Source of the DNA: Glandiceps talaboti
Lineage: Eukaryota; Hemichordata; Enteropneusta; Spengelidae
Length of the DNA: 64,000 bases
Assembly (NCBI RefSeq): GCF_964340395.1
Contig: NC_135552.1
Coordinates: 26,239,181-26,303,180, forward strand
Direction of reading: 5' to 3'
Part shown: positions 1-13,200 of the stretch, one piece after another
Layout of the letters: each line of letters begins with the position of its first letter
Numbering within the stretch: position 1 is the first letter of the stretch
Position numbers and translations under genes: made by a program
The notes under the pieces: generated by a model
Told to the model about the DNA's origin: nothing
Database searches by the model: none
What the model saw: the letters and a program-made list of their open reading frames with translations, nothing else

Positions 1-2137
1 TTGTGGTACAGGTACAGCTGCTGCAGCAACTGGTGGTGGTTGCTTTGTCTTCTTCACAACTAGTATTCAGAAAGGAAACATGTACAGCAAATCAATTCAC
101 AAATCACTTAGACATTACAAGGACAGAAAAACATACACTATAGTATAACACTAAACGAACTTGAGTCCAGAATACATGTAGTGTCTTGTTCTATAGATTG
201 GTCTGAGAATTGACATACATAACTACTCATGAGGAGATTCCTACTAGCACACAAATTTTGCTGAACATACAACAGCTTAAACAAGAAGTGTTCAACAGAA
301 GACTAAGGTTATTATTTTACATCATAATTACATCAGCACTTTTACTTGTAATTGAGGAGTCAAAGTGTCTTGCTAACTGAACCTCATTCAAGTCAATTGT
401 TGCCAACCATGGATGCTGCTTAGCTACATCACAAGAGCTTTATATAGTCCATGACAACACCACAACAGACATGTTTATGGATGATGTGGGGTTGTAAATA
501 AAAGAGAACCCATAATGATGAATCTTTTAAGTCTAACAAAATAATCAAGTCTTAAAACCTAAAAAGTCGGCATTATGGCAAGTGCTAAGGACAGTGCCAC
601 ACAAGCACTTTCTGAAAGGTGTATGTCAGATTCATATTACAATTTTGATGATTAGGATTAGTAGAAAAAAGAACGATATATATAATCCTTATTTTACAAG
701 ATAGCAAAATAACCTGAGATGGAATAGTATCTAAAACAAGTCAGACTGTAAGATCCTACATAAGACACATGGTTCAGTCCTACTAGGCTTCTTAACCATG
801 CAACTCGAGTGCTGGCTGATAGTATGGAAGTTGGAACAAATGTCATATCTTACAGACCTAAAAACAAGGCTACAATTCCACTATTTACCTTTGACAGGTT
901 TTTCTTCTGGCTTCTTCTTCTCTCTCTTCCTTTCCACGTATGTTCCTTTCATTTTAGCAATGAGGTCAGAGTCTGTCTTAGAATATCCTATCCTCTGTCA
1001 TACAAACAATACATTTTTTTTAATAATGTGGTTTTAGCAGTTACAACTTGAACTGTTCAACACATTTAAGTTCAAACATTAGTCTGTGTCTCCACCAGTG
1101 AAGTACACCATTATCAGAATTCACACCAAAACTTGCATAGCACAACCATTATTTGTAAATGAACTTTACATAATAGTATAGGTAAAATATCAAAACACAC
1201 ATTTTATCTACTTTTACTAAACATACATTTTTCTATACTATATAAATTAAGTCCATGTCAGTCTTTACCAAATTTCCAATTTTTCATTTTTACTAATTTT
1301 TCTGTTTTGAAATTGCAGTTCAGTAGAGTTCTTCATGTTTAAGATAACATTATTGAAATGGGGGTCTGGGCACAAGAGAGATTACATACTCTTCACTTGA
1401 TTATAGATATCCACAGAAAAACTTACCATTGGTTTGTCATAGAAGGGGAAACCTTGCATGGATCTCAGTGCATTGGTTGCACTTCCCAATTCTTTAAATA
1501 TAACAAATGCCTGTCCCCTCATCTTGAGTGTTTTCATTGCAACAATGTCAAGGATTTGACCAAACTGGGAAAATATTGCATATAGTGACTTCTTCAGTTC
1601 TGTAGGAAAAAGGTTATAACATCAATGCGGTTTATCATCTGTTACTTGTATATCTTTATTCTTTCCTACACACCCCAGTGACTTGGCATGATGCATTGAT
1701 ATTGTATAGTGATGCAACATATTGCCATTAATACTGTCTAAAATTCAAGTTTCAATATCATATGGCATAATACATGTAGTGTGTTCACACCAGAAGTAAA
1801 TACAGATTGGAATATGAATTGTTATTTTCATCCAAAAAATGGTTGTCTTCAATAAAAGTAGACCGGCAATGATTACTACATATATACACATTACATAGGA
1901 ATCTAAGGATATGTCCACTGTATGTACATGTACATCCCCTCAGTTTTTCAACAAAAGAAAAGGTGGACCCATGAATTCAAATCCCATAATATATGGCAGC
2001 AGTTACCCACTTCTTAGTACTGACAAGAAAAGAACTCTAAAGCTCTAACATTAGAATATAATAAATTACTTACCATCCTTCTTAATCTTCTCATTTAGGT
2101 TGTTGATGTAAATGGTATTATTTGGTCGATTTTCCAT
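1..2137 (-). CDS. snf (SNRPA/SNRPB2): U1A/U2B''-type snRNP protein (SNF family), 5' part; 3' end beyond the left edge
   Basis: Spliceosomal RNA-binding protein that binds U1 snRNA stem-loop II and/or U2 snRNA stem-loop IV in the nucleus; most invertebrates have one protein doing both jobs. Coding exons read on the minus strand: 2137-2074, 1599-1427, 994-889 and 59-1 (continuing off the window), all with GT-AG borders and matching phases. The product starts [20 protein letters not shown], giving RNP2 (IYINNL). RNP1 follows in the second exon as RGQAFVIF, then FPFYDKPM and [19 protein letters not shown], the classic U1A/U2B'' RRM1. A charged [10 protein letters not shown] linker and a Pro/Ala-rich stretch ([13 protein letters not shown]) come next. 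The second RRM, expected from the family, must lie to the left. The start codon is the first ATG of the conserved N-terminus. I cannot separate U1A from U2B'' by sight. The family assignment is firm. Confidence 0.93.
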
Positions 2138-2374
2138 GTTTCTTTACTGACATTTAAGTTAAAGTAACAACATTATCATACTAAATATATTGCCATTCAA
2201 CTTGTGCCACAAGTTAGAGTTGTGAGGTAAACCACTCTCGAATCGTATCAAAGTCACAGATTTTTGAATAAACAATAATTTAGCATTTCTTTGGAGTTTG
2301 CAGCTGGAAAAAGATCTACGTACATGATGCAGTGTACATTATTTTGTCATTGTACATGAAACTATCCAGACTAG

Positions 2375-2393
2375 ACGCGGCAGCCATTTTGGA
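2375..2393 (-). promoter_or_regulatory. YY1-type initiator motif at the inferred SNF transcription start
   Basis: On the minus strand this reads CAAAATGGCTGCCGC, which fits the YY1 consensus (CAARATGGCNGC) found at the start sites of many housekeeping genes. It lies about 250 bp upstream of the SNF start codon, in a locally CpG-bearing stretch. That it marks the start site is inferred from position and motif. Confidence 0.5.
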
Positions 2394-2399
2394 CGCCGC

Positions 2400-3180
2400 C
2401 ACACAATAAAGCGACAAACACATGTGACTGACTGACCCAGCTTGAAGACAACAATTCATTGGGCCCTACGGACAGAAATGTCTAGTCATTAATAAAAAGT
2501 AAAGTAAAATACACCTGTATGTGCAAAGGATACACTACGGATAATACGTGGCAGTCTGTACTATCTTGAGCACACGAGAGTCCTCTTCCCTCAGATAATC
2601 GTTGAGCTAGCGTGGCGCTGTCGGGGGAATTTAGCGCCCTCTTACAGAAGAAATCGGGATAATTTCTCCAGAATTCTATTTTTGAGGGCGCTGTACAAAC
2701 AACAACCCCCGGGTTGGCTAAAATAAATCTTTCTTTTTCATGTTTTCTTCGAAGAGAGGTTGGTAACCTTTATAAATATTAAGCTTAGTACTGTTTAACA
2801 TGGTGACAGATTCAAAACCGAACTTTTGCCTCAAGATTTAAACTTTCCACTGCACTACAACAAATAATCATGATTGACCACAAATTAACGGATACAATGT
2901 CTTTTTATAAAAAAAACTGACCAGTTTTGAGTGAATATATCTTTAGTAATTTGATGAAAAAAGTTCCAGTTGCAGCTGGTGCAGGTTAATGATCACATGA
3001 CCACCAAACCGTGACCTCAATGATATATATACTCTACCTATTTTGAAAGTTGCGTAATCGGAGCTACCATTGTCCATGCATCATATTTTGCCTTTGATTA
3101 TGGGGTACGGGCTTAAAACAAACAATCAAATGGATAATTAAATAGATAGTTTGACCTAATGAGAGATACAAACTATATTA
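2400..3180. other. Intergenic DNA with a CpG-bearing stretch and one dispersed repeat copy
   Basis: No coding sequence is visible. The part at 2540-2720 is CpG-richer than its surroundings and may belong to the SNF promoter region. Positions 2810-2956 resemble 51799-51940 (see that repeat). Confidence 0.5.
2810..2956 (+). repeat. Dispersed repeat, copy 1 (partner at 51799-51940)
   Basis: Shares ordered blocks with the second copy: TCAAGATTTAAA, then CACTAC, then TTGACCAC, then ACAATGTCTTTTTATA, then TTTTAGTGAATAT-like and a CTTT..TTxATCTGAT-like end. The order and spacing are kept over about 145 bp, which is more than chance. Probably an old transposable-element fragment; the family is not recognised. 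Confidence 0.55.
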
Positions 3181-3714
3181 GGGAGCCTTCGGTAATTACT
3201 AGGGGGGGGGGCCGAGGGAAATCAAGCTCACTCTGTGGCATAAAATGTGACCCTTCCCCTAGTCCGTTGTGCTAAAAATGGCCCTCAATTTTCTTTCTCT
3301 AAAATGTTGTTCAAATATTTTACATGTAATAAAAAAACACAATTTTAACGCCACGACTCCATGTGGAGTAGTTGTTAGAGCTCAAGATTAGTAGTCAGGA
3401 GGTCCTTAGTTCTTCCTTTACTACTTTGATACCTACTCCTCTCGTCACACCACATCATTTCACTGATACGTTAATTACGATGGTGGTAGTGGTGGGATGT
3501 TGTAGCAGCAGGTTTGGAACCGGTGGCAGCGGTGGGATCAGGCCAAAATAACAAAAGAATGCAAAGTTAATTAAAAATGAGTCAAAGTAAAATGTGACCC
3601 TCCCCTAATTTGCATTTTGTAAAGTATGGCTTTCCCCTGAAAACCGATTTGTAAAAATGACCCACCCCCCCACCCCCATTTCCCGGCCTTCCCCGTTAAA
3701 TACTGAGTGCTTCC
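3181..3714 (-). mobile_element. Non-autonomous TIR DNA transposon (MITE-like), old copy A
   Basis: Starts GGGAGCCTTCGGTAATTAC and ends with the inverted, more diverged form (ACTGAGTGCTTCC). It is flanked by TTA on the left and TAA on the right, compatible with a decayed 3-bp TWA target duplication as in PIF/Harbinger. The interior has G/C runs and GACCCTTCCCCT/GACCCTCCCCT motifs shared in opposite orientation with copy B (45897-46760). No transposase frame is present. The superfamily is inferred from TSD length only. Confidence 0.5.
3362..3416 (+). repeat. tRNA-like SINE head (degenerate), nested in the TIR element
   Basis: The stretch GTAGTTGTTAGAGCTCAAG, then ATTAGTAGTCAGGAGGTCC and TAGTTCTTCC, follows the order of a tRNA: A box, anticodon arm, then a worn B box (GGTTCGANTCC-like). 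It is too degenerate to be a working tRNA and fits a tRNA-derived SINE remnant inside the older transposon. No poly-A tail or target duplication was identified. Confidence 0.35.
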
Positions 3715-4110
3715 TAAAGTATTTTTTTGTCCTGTTATTATCAAATTGGTTTACGTTTGGGTTGTTGACAATATCTTTGCTAGTGTTTTGTGAAAGCCGT
3801 CATTGACGTACGACTGGACTGGGCAGTCCTCCAAGTACGTTAATGAACTATATGAACACGCCATCGATCATCGTAACGTAGGCCACCAGCACATAAGTAA
3901 CACGTCACTGCACTAGGACAACAAAACAACACTGAATGAATACATTAATTTATTGCTCAGGAAGTGTAGAGCTTCTGTGCATGCTATCCGTTAACTATGA
4001 CGTGATGAAACCCCTGACTTTACATCCTTGCTAGCAACAGCTGCAGTAATACTAGTAGGTCAGTAAACCTGAATTCGGGAAAATTTGAAGTAAATCATAG
4101 TTATACTTAC
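3715..4110. other. Non-coding intergenic DNA
   Basis: No gene, RNA or mobile element is recognised here. Confidence 0.5.
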
Positions 4111-4130
4111 ACACCAAAAACAATAACAAC

Positions 4131-4260
4131 GGAAGAAGAAGAAGAAGAAGAAGAAGAAGAAGAAGAAGAAGAAGAACAAGAAGAACAAGAAGAACAAGAA
4201 GAACAAGAAGAACAAGAACAAGAACAACAAGAACAACAAGAACAAGAAAAACAACATCAA
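4131..4260 (+). repeat. AAG/AAC trinucleotide microsatellite
   Basis: A run of (GAA)n passing into interspersed GAACAA units. The apparent low-complexity reading frames across it on both strands are products of the repeat. Confidence 0.95.
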
Positions 4261-4320
4261 CAACAGCAACAAAACAAACAACGAGGTCATATTTTTATGG
4301 ATGAAACGGACCTGTGATAT

Positions 4321-5500
<1,180 letters not shown>

Positions 5501-5518
5501 TCTCTTGACCTCTAACGA

Positions 5519-5726
5519 TGACGTCATGCTAATCTTTTACGGCTTCTGCGCAATACATATGCGCACATCTCCCAGCTCCATTTCCTGATGCGAAAAGCAG
5601 TCATTGTGGATTCTGGAAAACGCCCGATTTTGCTGAAAATTTTCCCCATGCGAGCAGATTGTGCAACATTTAGAAGCTGCAGCACTTTCACTAGATAATA
5701 ATAGACGTTGCATTGACAAGATCGAG
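5519..5726 (+). promoter_or_regulatory. CRE-bearing promoter-like region and possible non-coding first exon of SHOC2
   Basis: A perfect CRE (TGACGTCA, 5519-5526) is followed by TGCGCA-containing, NRF1-like sequence (5546-5566) in a CpG-richer island. It ends at a good donor, ATCGAG|GTAGGT, at 5726. The next plus-strand gene is SHOC2, whose first coding exon has its own acceptor at 15751, so it needs an upstream non-coding exon. This is the best candidate, about 10 kb away. Inference only; no transcript evidence. Confidence 0.4.
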
Positions 5727-8700
5727 GTAGGTTATGCGTATTTTATGGTGGTAAATCGGATGTGATGATTTGTGCAATTGTGCAAGGCCACACTCAGTCT
5801 CCGATTCTTGTTATGAGCCGTGGTATATTACGAACCCAGGCTCTATTGTTGGGTTCGATGTGAAGAATCGACAACGCAGCAGCGAGAAATCACATCCGAT
5901 TCCTGGTATGCATTCTCAGGAATTCACTCACAGTGTTGCATTCGGTTGAAATCGTTATATTTTGGCTTTTTCTTCGATGGAAATCCGTGGGTGTCACCCA
6001 AGGCCATTGGTGTATGTTGTTTAATGTTGAAGTCATGGCAAACGTAGCACACCGCAGAATCACAGAGTCTCGATACAATGAAACGTAATTTGCTAGGGGT
6101 GTCACTCTGTGTATTGTATATATTAACCCAGAAATGAACGCTCGTTCGATTCATTAGTGCAGTCACAGCGCCGCTGTACCACAGACTTGTGTGCGTTCTG
6201 AAATCACGGGCATACAAAAATTGACAATTTGAGAAAAAAAATCTGACAGCGAGGTAGCTGTAATGATGAGAAGGTGGATGAATATAACGTTAACATTACC
6301 CAAACGTTGTTATGTCAGTGATTATCAAGTGGGGTAGTTGTTGCTCGTTTTGTGGCTTTGTTAAAAGCAAATCCGAATTCTTCAAATGACACATTTATAC
6401 TAGTACATGTACCTGTGTCGTGCAATTTTTAGTTAGGAACGAGTTGTCATGCATGCTGCCAGGCAAACAGAGTAACATTATTCTAACAGATGATAACGGT
6501 TTCATATAATTATAACTGAGTTTGATGAAGCAATAGTGTCTTTGTAATTATCATCATAAGTAATACAAACAATGAAAGAAGAGTAGGACAGTGTGTATGC
6601 ATTAAGATAATAAAATGTACAATATAAAACACTCCATCATTTGGGACTGAAATTAAGTAATTGAATACCCTACTCAGAAAGCTGAATGGATAAATTTCAC
6701 ATGCATTGAATGGCTTTAAATGTATTAATTTCACAATAGAGCTTGGTTTTTGATGAAAGATTTTAGTTATTTTGTGAAAAACTGAGACCAAAAAGATGAC
6801 CAGGATAGAATACAAATAATTTGATGTAGGTTGCATAGAAGTCAGTGGATCATATCAAAACAGTTAAATGTACAACAATATAAACAAAAGATGTGATGGA
6901 TACTTGAAGTATGATGGACCATTTAAAGACAGTCATAGTTGTTTACTCTGTCTTAGGGGGTCTATTCCCTATATCTCCCTTGACTCCAACTCCCTAGCTT
7001 GAATGCAATTGTATTGCTGGTCTTCCAAACACCTAATGTTCAATTCTTTATATGTACACTGTCACTATGAACACACATCTTTTATTTTTACTTCTGTATG
7101 TAATAGATTAGTTTTTACAGCAAAACTCTGGCAAGCATGCAGACGTGATGTTTGTTCCACTAATCCGAGCTAGTTACATTATATTATAATTTGAAATAAA
7201 GTGCCAACCCATGTCTAAATAAATTTACATTTGTCAACAAAACATGAAAACTTTCTTTCTTTATCATGACAACATCTTATAAAAATGTGCAAATTTTTGG
7301 CATTTAGTATTCAATAATACTGATTTGTGGGACTTAAAATATGAACTTATTAATTTGGTATTTTTTGGTTGTTGATGACTACTGGTAAAACATTTATAGA
7401 TGAATTTGTTGGTCACTTTAAAATGATGTATTCAAATGGTCTTATTAAGATGTAAATAGTATGTAAATGTATTTTATTCCAGGTGCCACTATAATCTATT
7501 GTGATTTTATGCTAATACTGGAAGTCAAAGTTGTCAGTCTTACTGTACTACTACTAAGTACATGTAAGTGACTAACAGATCAGGAAAAGTGCTATGGGTA
7601 TTTTGAGTCATATAGTGGTTGTCTTTTGTACAATTTGTCACTATCGTCATGTTCTGTAGCATCATCATTTACATGTGTAGAGACTATGTAACTTTTATTT
7701 AGTTGTATAATTTGACTAAATTCAAAATTTTTCAATTTTTGTAAATTCACCCTAAAAAAACTTCACAAGAGGACTCGGAAAACAATAACAACTTTGGTTG
7801 CAAGTTTGAGACCAGAAAGGGAAATGTAGGATCTTGTGGCTGTTTTGATGTAAATTTTACAGAAAACGAAGTGTTTGGGAATACATGTATCATAGTATGG
7901 TTTTCATTATATAATGAGGACAATAAAAAAATTAATGAGCACTTTGCACCTTTGTTACTTTATTTAGGGAAGACACTGAACTAGTTTTGGGTTGACAGGA
8001 AAAATGAAACTACCCATAGTGATAGAGTTGAGGCAGTCAGAATCAAACACTTTTAAAATGTTTTGATTATTGACATTTTATATTGGTATCTCAATATGGC
8101 AGATATGGCTATAGAATGAAAGATTTGTTAATTTATTCAGTTCTCTTATGTAAAATATGAAATGTTCTTGTTTGGATGACAAAGTTAGGTGTATGATTCA
8201 AAACCTTATTTGATAAATTCAGTTACTATGGCAATGATGTAACAGAATTCAAAGGTATTCAAGTACATTTGAACTTAATCCAAGTAACTGTAAGTTGTTT
8301 TGCCCATTAAAAGTAAGCCAGAAAAAACCCAGCTATTGCATTTATCTTCATTAAAATTTGACTAAATTCCAGAATTATCAATTTTTGTAAATATCATTCT
8401 TGCATAAAATGATAATGAACTGTCTGATAAGTTTGGTAAAGTGTGTATGTTATACATGATGTATACATATAAATATAAAATTTAAGTTTGCAGTCCTTTG
8501 GTCCATCTCAGTGTTTGGCTCTAAAGGTCTTGGGAACGTAGTAACAAGGGTAGAAATGAGGAGGGGGGGGGGGAGGAATCTGGTACAGCTTGTATAGATT
8601 TACATCATTTTGCATCATGGTGACTTTAGTGAGAAATTGTTGTAAAATGCTGGAGGAACTTTTACCTACAATGTACATGTTCCTACATAATCACTGGTAC
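5727..8700. other. Non-coding DNA, inferred SHOC2 first intron (part 1)
   Basis: AT-rich, no supported exon. A poly-G run lies at 8562-8574. Short open frames here have no coding character. Confidence 0.5.
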
Positions 8701-8706
8701 ATGTAC

Positions 8707-9806
8707 ATGGTAGAGAATCCTGTCAAATACAATGTACTTTGGGAACTTGGTAGAGAACCCTGTCAAATATCTAGGAAACTTGGTAGAGAACCCTGTCAAA
8801 TACCTAGGGAACTTGGTAGAGAACCCTGTCAAATACCAAGGGAACTTGGAAGAGAACCCTGTCAAATATCTAGGGAACTTGGTAGAGAACCCTGTCAAAT
8901 ACCTAGGGAACTTGGTAGAGAACCCTGTCAAATACCAAGGGAACTTGGTAGAGAACCCTGTCAAATATCTAGGAAACTTGGTAGAGAACCCTGTCAAATA
9001 CCTAGGGAACTTGGTAGAGAACCCTGTCAAATACCAAGGGAACTTGGAAGAGAACCCTGTCAAATATCTAGGGAACTTGGTAGAGAACCCTGTCAAATAC
9101 CTAGGGGAACTTGGTAGAGAACCCTGTCAAATATCTAGGAAACCTGGTAGAGAACCCTGTCAAATACCAAGGGAACTTGGTAGAGAACCCTGTCAAATAC
9201 CAAGGGAACTTGGTAGAGAACCCTGTCAAATACCCAGGGAACTTGGTAGAGAACCCTGTCAAATACCAAGGGAACTTGGTAGAGAACCCTGTCAAATATC
9301 TAGGAAACCTGGTAGAGAACCCTGTCAAATATCTAGGAAACTTGGTAGAGAACCCTGTCAAATACCTCTAGGGAACTTGGTAGAGAACCCTGTCAAATAC
9401 CAAGGGAACTTGGAAGAGAACCCTGTCAAATACCAAGGGAACTTGGTAGAGAACCCTGTCAAATACCTAGGGAACTTGGTAGAGAAACCTGTCAAATACC
9501 AAGGGAACTTGGTAGAGAACCCTGTCAAATACCTAGGGAACTTGGTAGAGAACCCTGTCAAATACCTAGGGAACTTGGTAGAGAACCCTGTCAAATACCA
9601 AGGGAACTTGGTAGAGAACCCTGTCAAATACCAAGGGAACTTGGTAGAGAACCCTGTCAAATACCCAGGGAACTTGGTAGAGAACCCTGTCAAATACCAA
9701 GAGAACTTGGTAGAGAACCCTGTCAAATACCAAGGGAATTTGGTAGAGAACCCTGTCAAATACCAAGGGAACTTGGTAGAGAACCCTGTCAAATACCTAG
9801 GGATCT
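8707..9806 (+). repeat. 33-bp minisatellite array, about 33 copies
   Basis: The unit contains GGGAACTTGGTAGAGAACCC followed by TGTCAAATAC and a variable CTA/CAA/TCTA joint. Copies differ mostly at the joint and at a few single sites (GGAAGAG, GGAAACC). Because 33 is a multiple of 3 and the unit lacks stops, open frames run through in several frames on both strands. I regard them as repeat-driven, not genes. Confidence 0.97.
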
Positions 9807-10245
9807 TGTGTAGTCTGTTAACTATTTACTACCCTTAGCAAAAACACTGATATTAAAGGTATCTTGGTAAAATGACTGGAGAACTCAGGTAGATTTTACA
9901 TACAGTGTACTTGTGTAGTACAAAAAACATTGGTAGGGAACCCAATAAAATACATGGAGAATGCAGGTTGATTTGTACAGTTTGTACGTACTTATAGCCA
10001 TTACCAAAATACTTGTAAACCACTGGTACATGTATATGCTAGGGAACCCAATAAAATCTGTGGGAATTCTGGTAGATTTCATCTAAAAAGTACTAACCCC
10101 ATGAACAAAAAACACTGGTAGGGAACATCTGCAAAATACCATGGGAAAGTTTTACCTACATGTACACTGTTGTACTTGCAGCCATTAACAAAAACTCTCG
10201 TAAACTACTGTTGTGGTAGGGAACTCAGTAAAGATAACTGGTAGA
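9807..10245 (+). repeat. Diverged longer repeats flanking the 33-bp array
   Basis: About four worn units of roughly 100-110 bp. Each has a TGGTAGGGAACCCAATAAAAT-like core (the homologue of the 33-bp unit) plus GTACTTG/TACATGTA and CAAAAACACTGGTA parts. The same longer form precedes the array at 8640-8730. They look like the ancestor from which the 33-bp array was amplified. A related stretch occurs at 23437-23600. Confidence 0.6.
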
Positions 10246-13200
10246 TTTGACATATTCTGGTTGGCCAGGAGATTGCTATGTACAGTAGCAATGGGCAAAC
10301 AGCAATCATGAATGAGAAAAAATAACTTATTGCATATGTTGTTCTCTTGTATTCCAACAATTGTCTGTAGGAACGAGAATCTCAAAACTTTGCCTTTACG
10401 GAAGGCATTCAGTATAAATCTGGTGTTTTATAAGAGGTTTTAATATACATTGGAATGTGATGTGTTCAAGGCATTTCTTTTGTATTGAAAACCTAATTTA
10501 ACTTTTTTTGTTCCTTTCCCAATGTCACAGTTATAGGCCAATATGATACATAAAAAGTACAGGTGAACATTTATTTTTGATGGGATATTCGTAGTTGAAA
10601 AGAGATGTCGCTAACAAAAGCAAAATGCAATCGAATACAACAGATTCTGTTCTGACAAATACAGTGTTCATAAAGCAGTTATAAGTTGTCTTTTCTTGGT
10701 ATAATAATGTATGTAACATAGCATCAGTGTGTATAATCAGCAGGCGTGATGTCTATATATGTACAATCATACATGCCTGATGATTTCATGAGTCAAGCCC
10801 AGTGTATTTTGTTAATGAGAAAATCTTTTTATTTGTGAAAGTGAAAACAGTTTGTGGTATTTTTGTCGTGGGTTACATGCTTGTTAAATAGTGAGGATAG
10901 CAGTTGTAATGAGGGAGTATGATTGCATATGTATAGGCTGAGTCACCTTGAGAAGTGTATGAATGAGTAATAGAGCTGACAGGCTAGGCAATCAGCTAAG
11001 ATGGCCGACAGACGACAGGTCAATAACGATTGTGAAAGCATGCCATATCGCTTAGTTCCCTCTCCTTCATGAAATCAAGAGGCTTGGTGAGATAAGGTCC
11101 ATGTTTTGTTCATGACATCCTCTATGTTACATAGCTGTAACTCTGAACTTTTCCAAAGTAAGGACAAATTTGTTTACTCCAAACATAGTGTATGTTGTAG
11201 TACTATTGATGGTCTGTTGTAAGGCTGAGCTGTATGACATATTAGCCATGATGAATTGCTGTGCTGTTCAGTTATTGTGAACACATCCCAGGATGTTATC
11301 ATCATACCACTTACTCAATTCATACATTTATTGATCATTGAAATTTATAGGAAGTTTACAATTAAAACTTCACTCAGTGTATAGAAATGTGTGAAAATTC
11401 CCACTGGCATCAAAATTACAATGAAAAATTAGTTATGCAATATTTAATAATTGTGACCAAAAATATACATCATGTATATGATATTGTGTAGGATCAGGAA
11501 ACTACTGTGAAGTCTGTAAGTTCAATATCGATGTTATGTGATGTGTTCGTATGATGGATGATATTGTAGGTACATGCAACTTTAGAATTTCCAAGCATCA
11601 CGTAATCAATCAGGGTATATGAGACGTGTAATTTATGATATCATTATGAAAGCACTACATCTATAGATTGAGGTTGACATTGGACAGATTGATTCATGTT
11701 TTTGTTCAGTTTAATGAACACTCAAAGTCAATTCTAATATAGAATGCATTATGTACTTCGTGAATTCATTTTAATAATTATCCTGAAACAAAAGGCAATA
11801 TACAAAGCCTCTATATCCTTACTTGAGTCAGAAAAAAAAGATGAGTTGAGTTATTTAAATTAAAGGGTACAAGATGAGTTGCATGAATTTTTTTGGAAAT
11901 AATTTCTGCCATATTTGAAAAGATACTTGTAGTTATAATTCCTCTTAATACGAAAAGTGTATTCAGCTGTCACTTACTATGGGGCACAGCTCAAAAACCT
12001 GGACCATATTCAGGCATACTGTTGTACGTAAACAATTTGATGAAGTAAGTTAGTATATATTATATATATTAAAATTTTGAGGAATCTCCAATAGTACTGT
12101 AAACCTAGATATTTCCACCTATACAAATTTTGCGATTTTACAGTCTTCAGCTAGTTTTCAAAGACTAATTTTTACCAGACTGGTACATTGTGTTTATATA
12201 CAAGAAGGCAGTTTAGTCACTACTTGTTTTTGCATTTTTGTTTTCTAGCGAAGTGGAAATAAGTGTTTAGTGAAAATTTCTGGGTTTACAGTATTTTGCC
12301 ATTAATGAGTGTAAGAGCAATGCCAGGAGATGATTTGTAATGTCATCAAAAACAATGACATGAATTGACATTAACATTACCTGTATACTAAAATATTTTA
12401 ATTGAGGTTACAATGTATATCTATACTATAGAAGTATTTGCACACGGGTAAACTGTTTATGATGTCAACCTGTGCCACTTTCCAGCATTGCCTAACAGTC
12501 TTTGGAAACTATGCAAATTAAGGCACTCACTTCTCCTTTTCTAAACACTACTATTCTGTTCACAACAATGTAATGAGAAATTGATGCTGTTGGCAGATAG
12601 TACATACTTAACCAATTCACCATCAAAATATGGAAGTTGTAATCCATGATGATGTCACAATTAATTGATGGGGAATCTATGTTGACAGATTACATGCATA
12701 ATGAGTTTACACTGGATTCCATTGCCAACCCAGTAATAATACATTGTCTGCATCAAAAACATAACATGTCCAAATATGTTAACTGTGAATAGATGTACCA
12801 TTTACATGTATTGATATGTACATGTATACTGGTATTCTATTGTTTGCTTTTGTACATGTATGGTATGTATGTCTCTAGACTGTCTATATCGTGGTCTGTG
12901 ATCATGCTTTGCTGTCTCACTTACCACTTGTCATAATTCCCCGTATCAAGTCGTTATTTGTGGCACATACCCAAAGCTAAATCATAAGTTTAATTTACAT
13001 AAATACATATATATTATCACACATCATTTGTTACATACATGTAGAATACTTTGTTTTCTCACAAATCGCTTGTTGTAATTCCTGTTCCTGTATAATCAAG
13101 TTATTATTTCTGCCACACACCACAAAGCTGTTATCATATTTTTAATTTACATAATTACATATAGATTATCACACGTCTAGACTCAGTTACCCCAAATGTC

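Noticed and set aside
889-994. Apparent frameshift in the SNF linker exon
   Set aside because: A careful recount of the GA-rich stretch shows the frame is intact ([15 protein letters not shown]).
8707-9806. CRISPR-like regular repeats
   Set aside because: The repeats are contiguous with no unique spacers, in an animal genome; this is a minisatellite.
8590-9838. Long open frames (up to 368 codons) across the 33-bp array
   Set aside because: Every frame on both strands is open or nearly so because the unit is 33 bp and lacks stops. No splice, start or conserved domain evidence.
10999-11073. Small frame starting ATGGCCGACAGACGACAG (23 codons) in a YY1-like context
   Set aside because: Too short, no recognisable product, no splice context. 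Kept only as a note.
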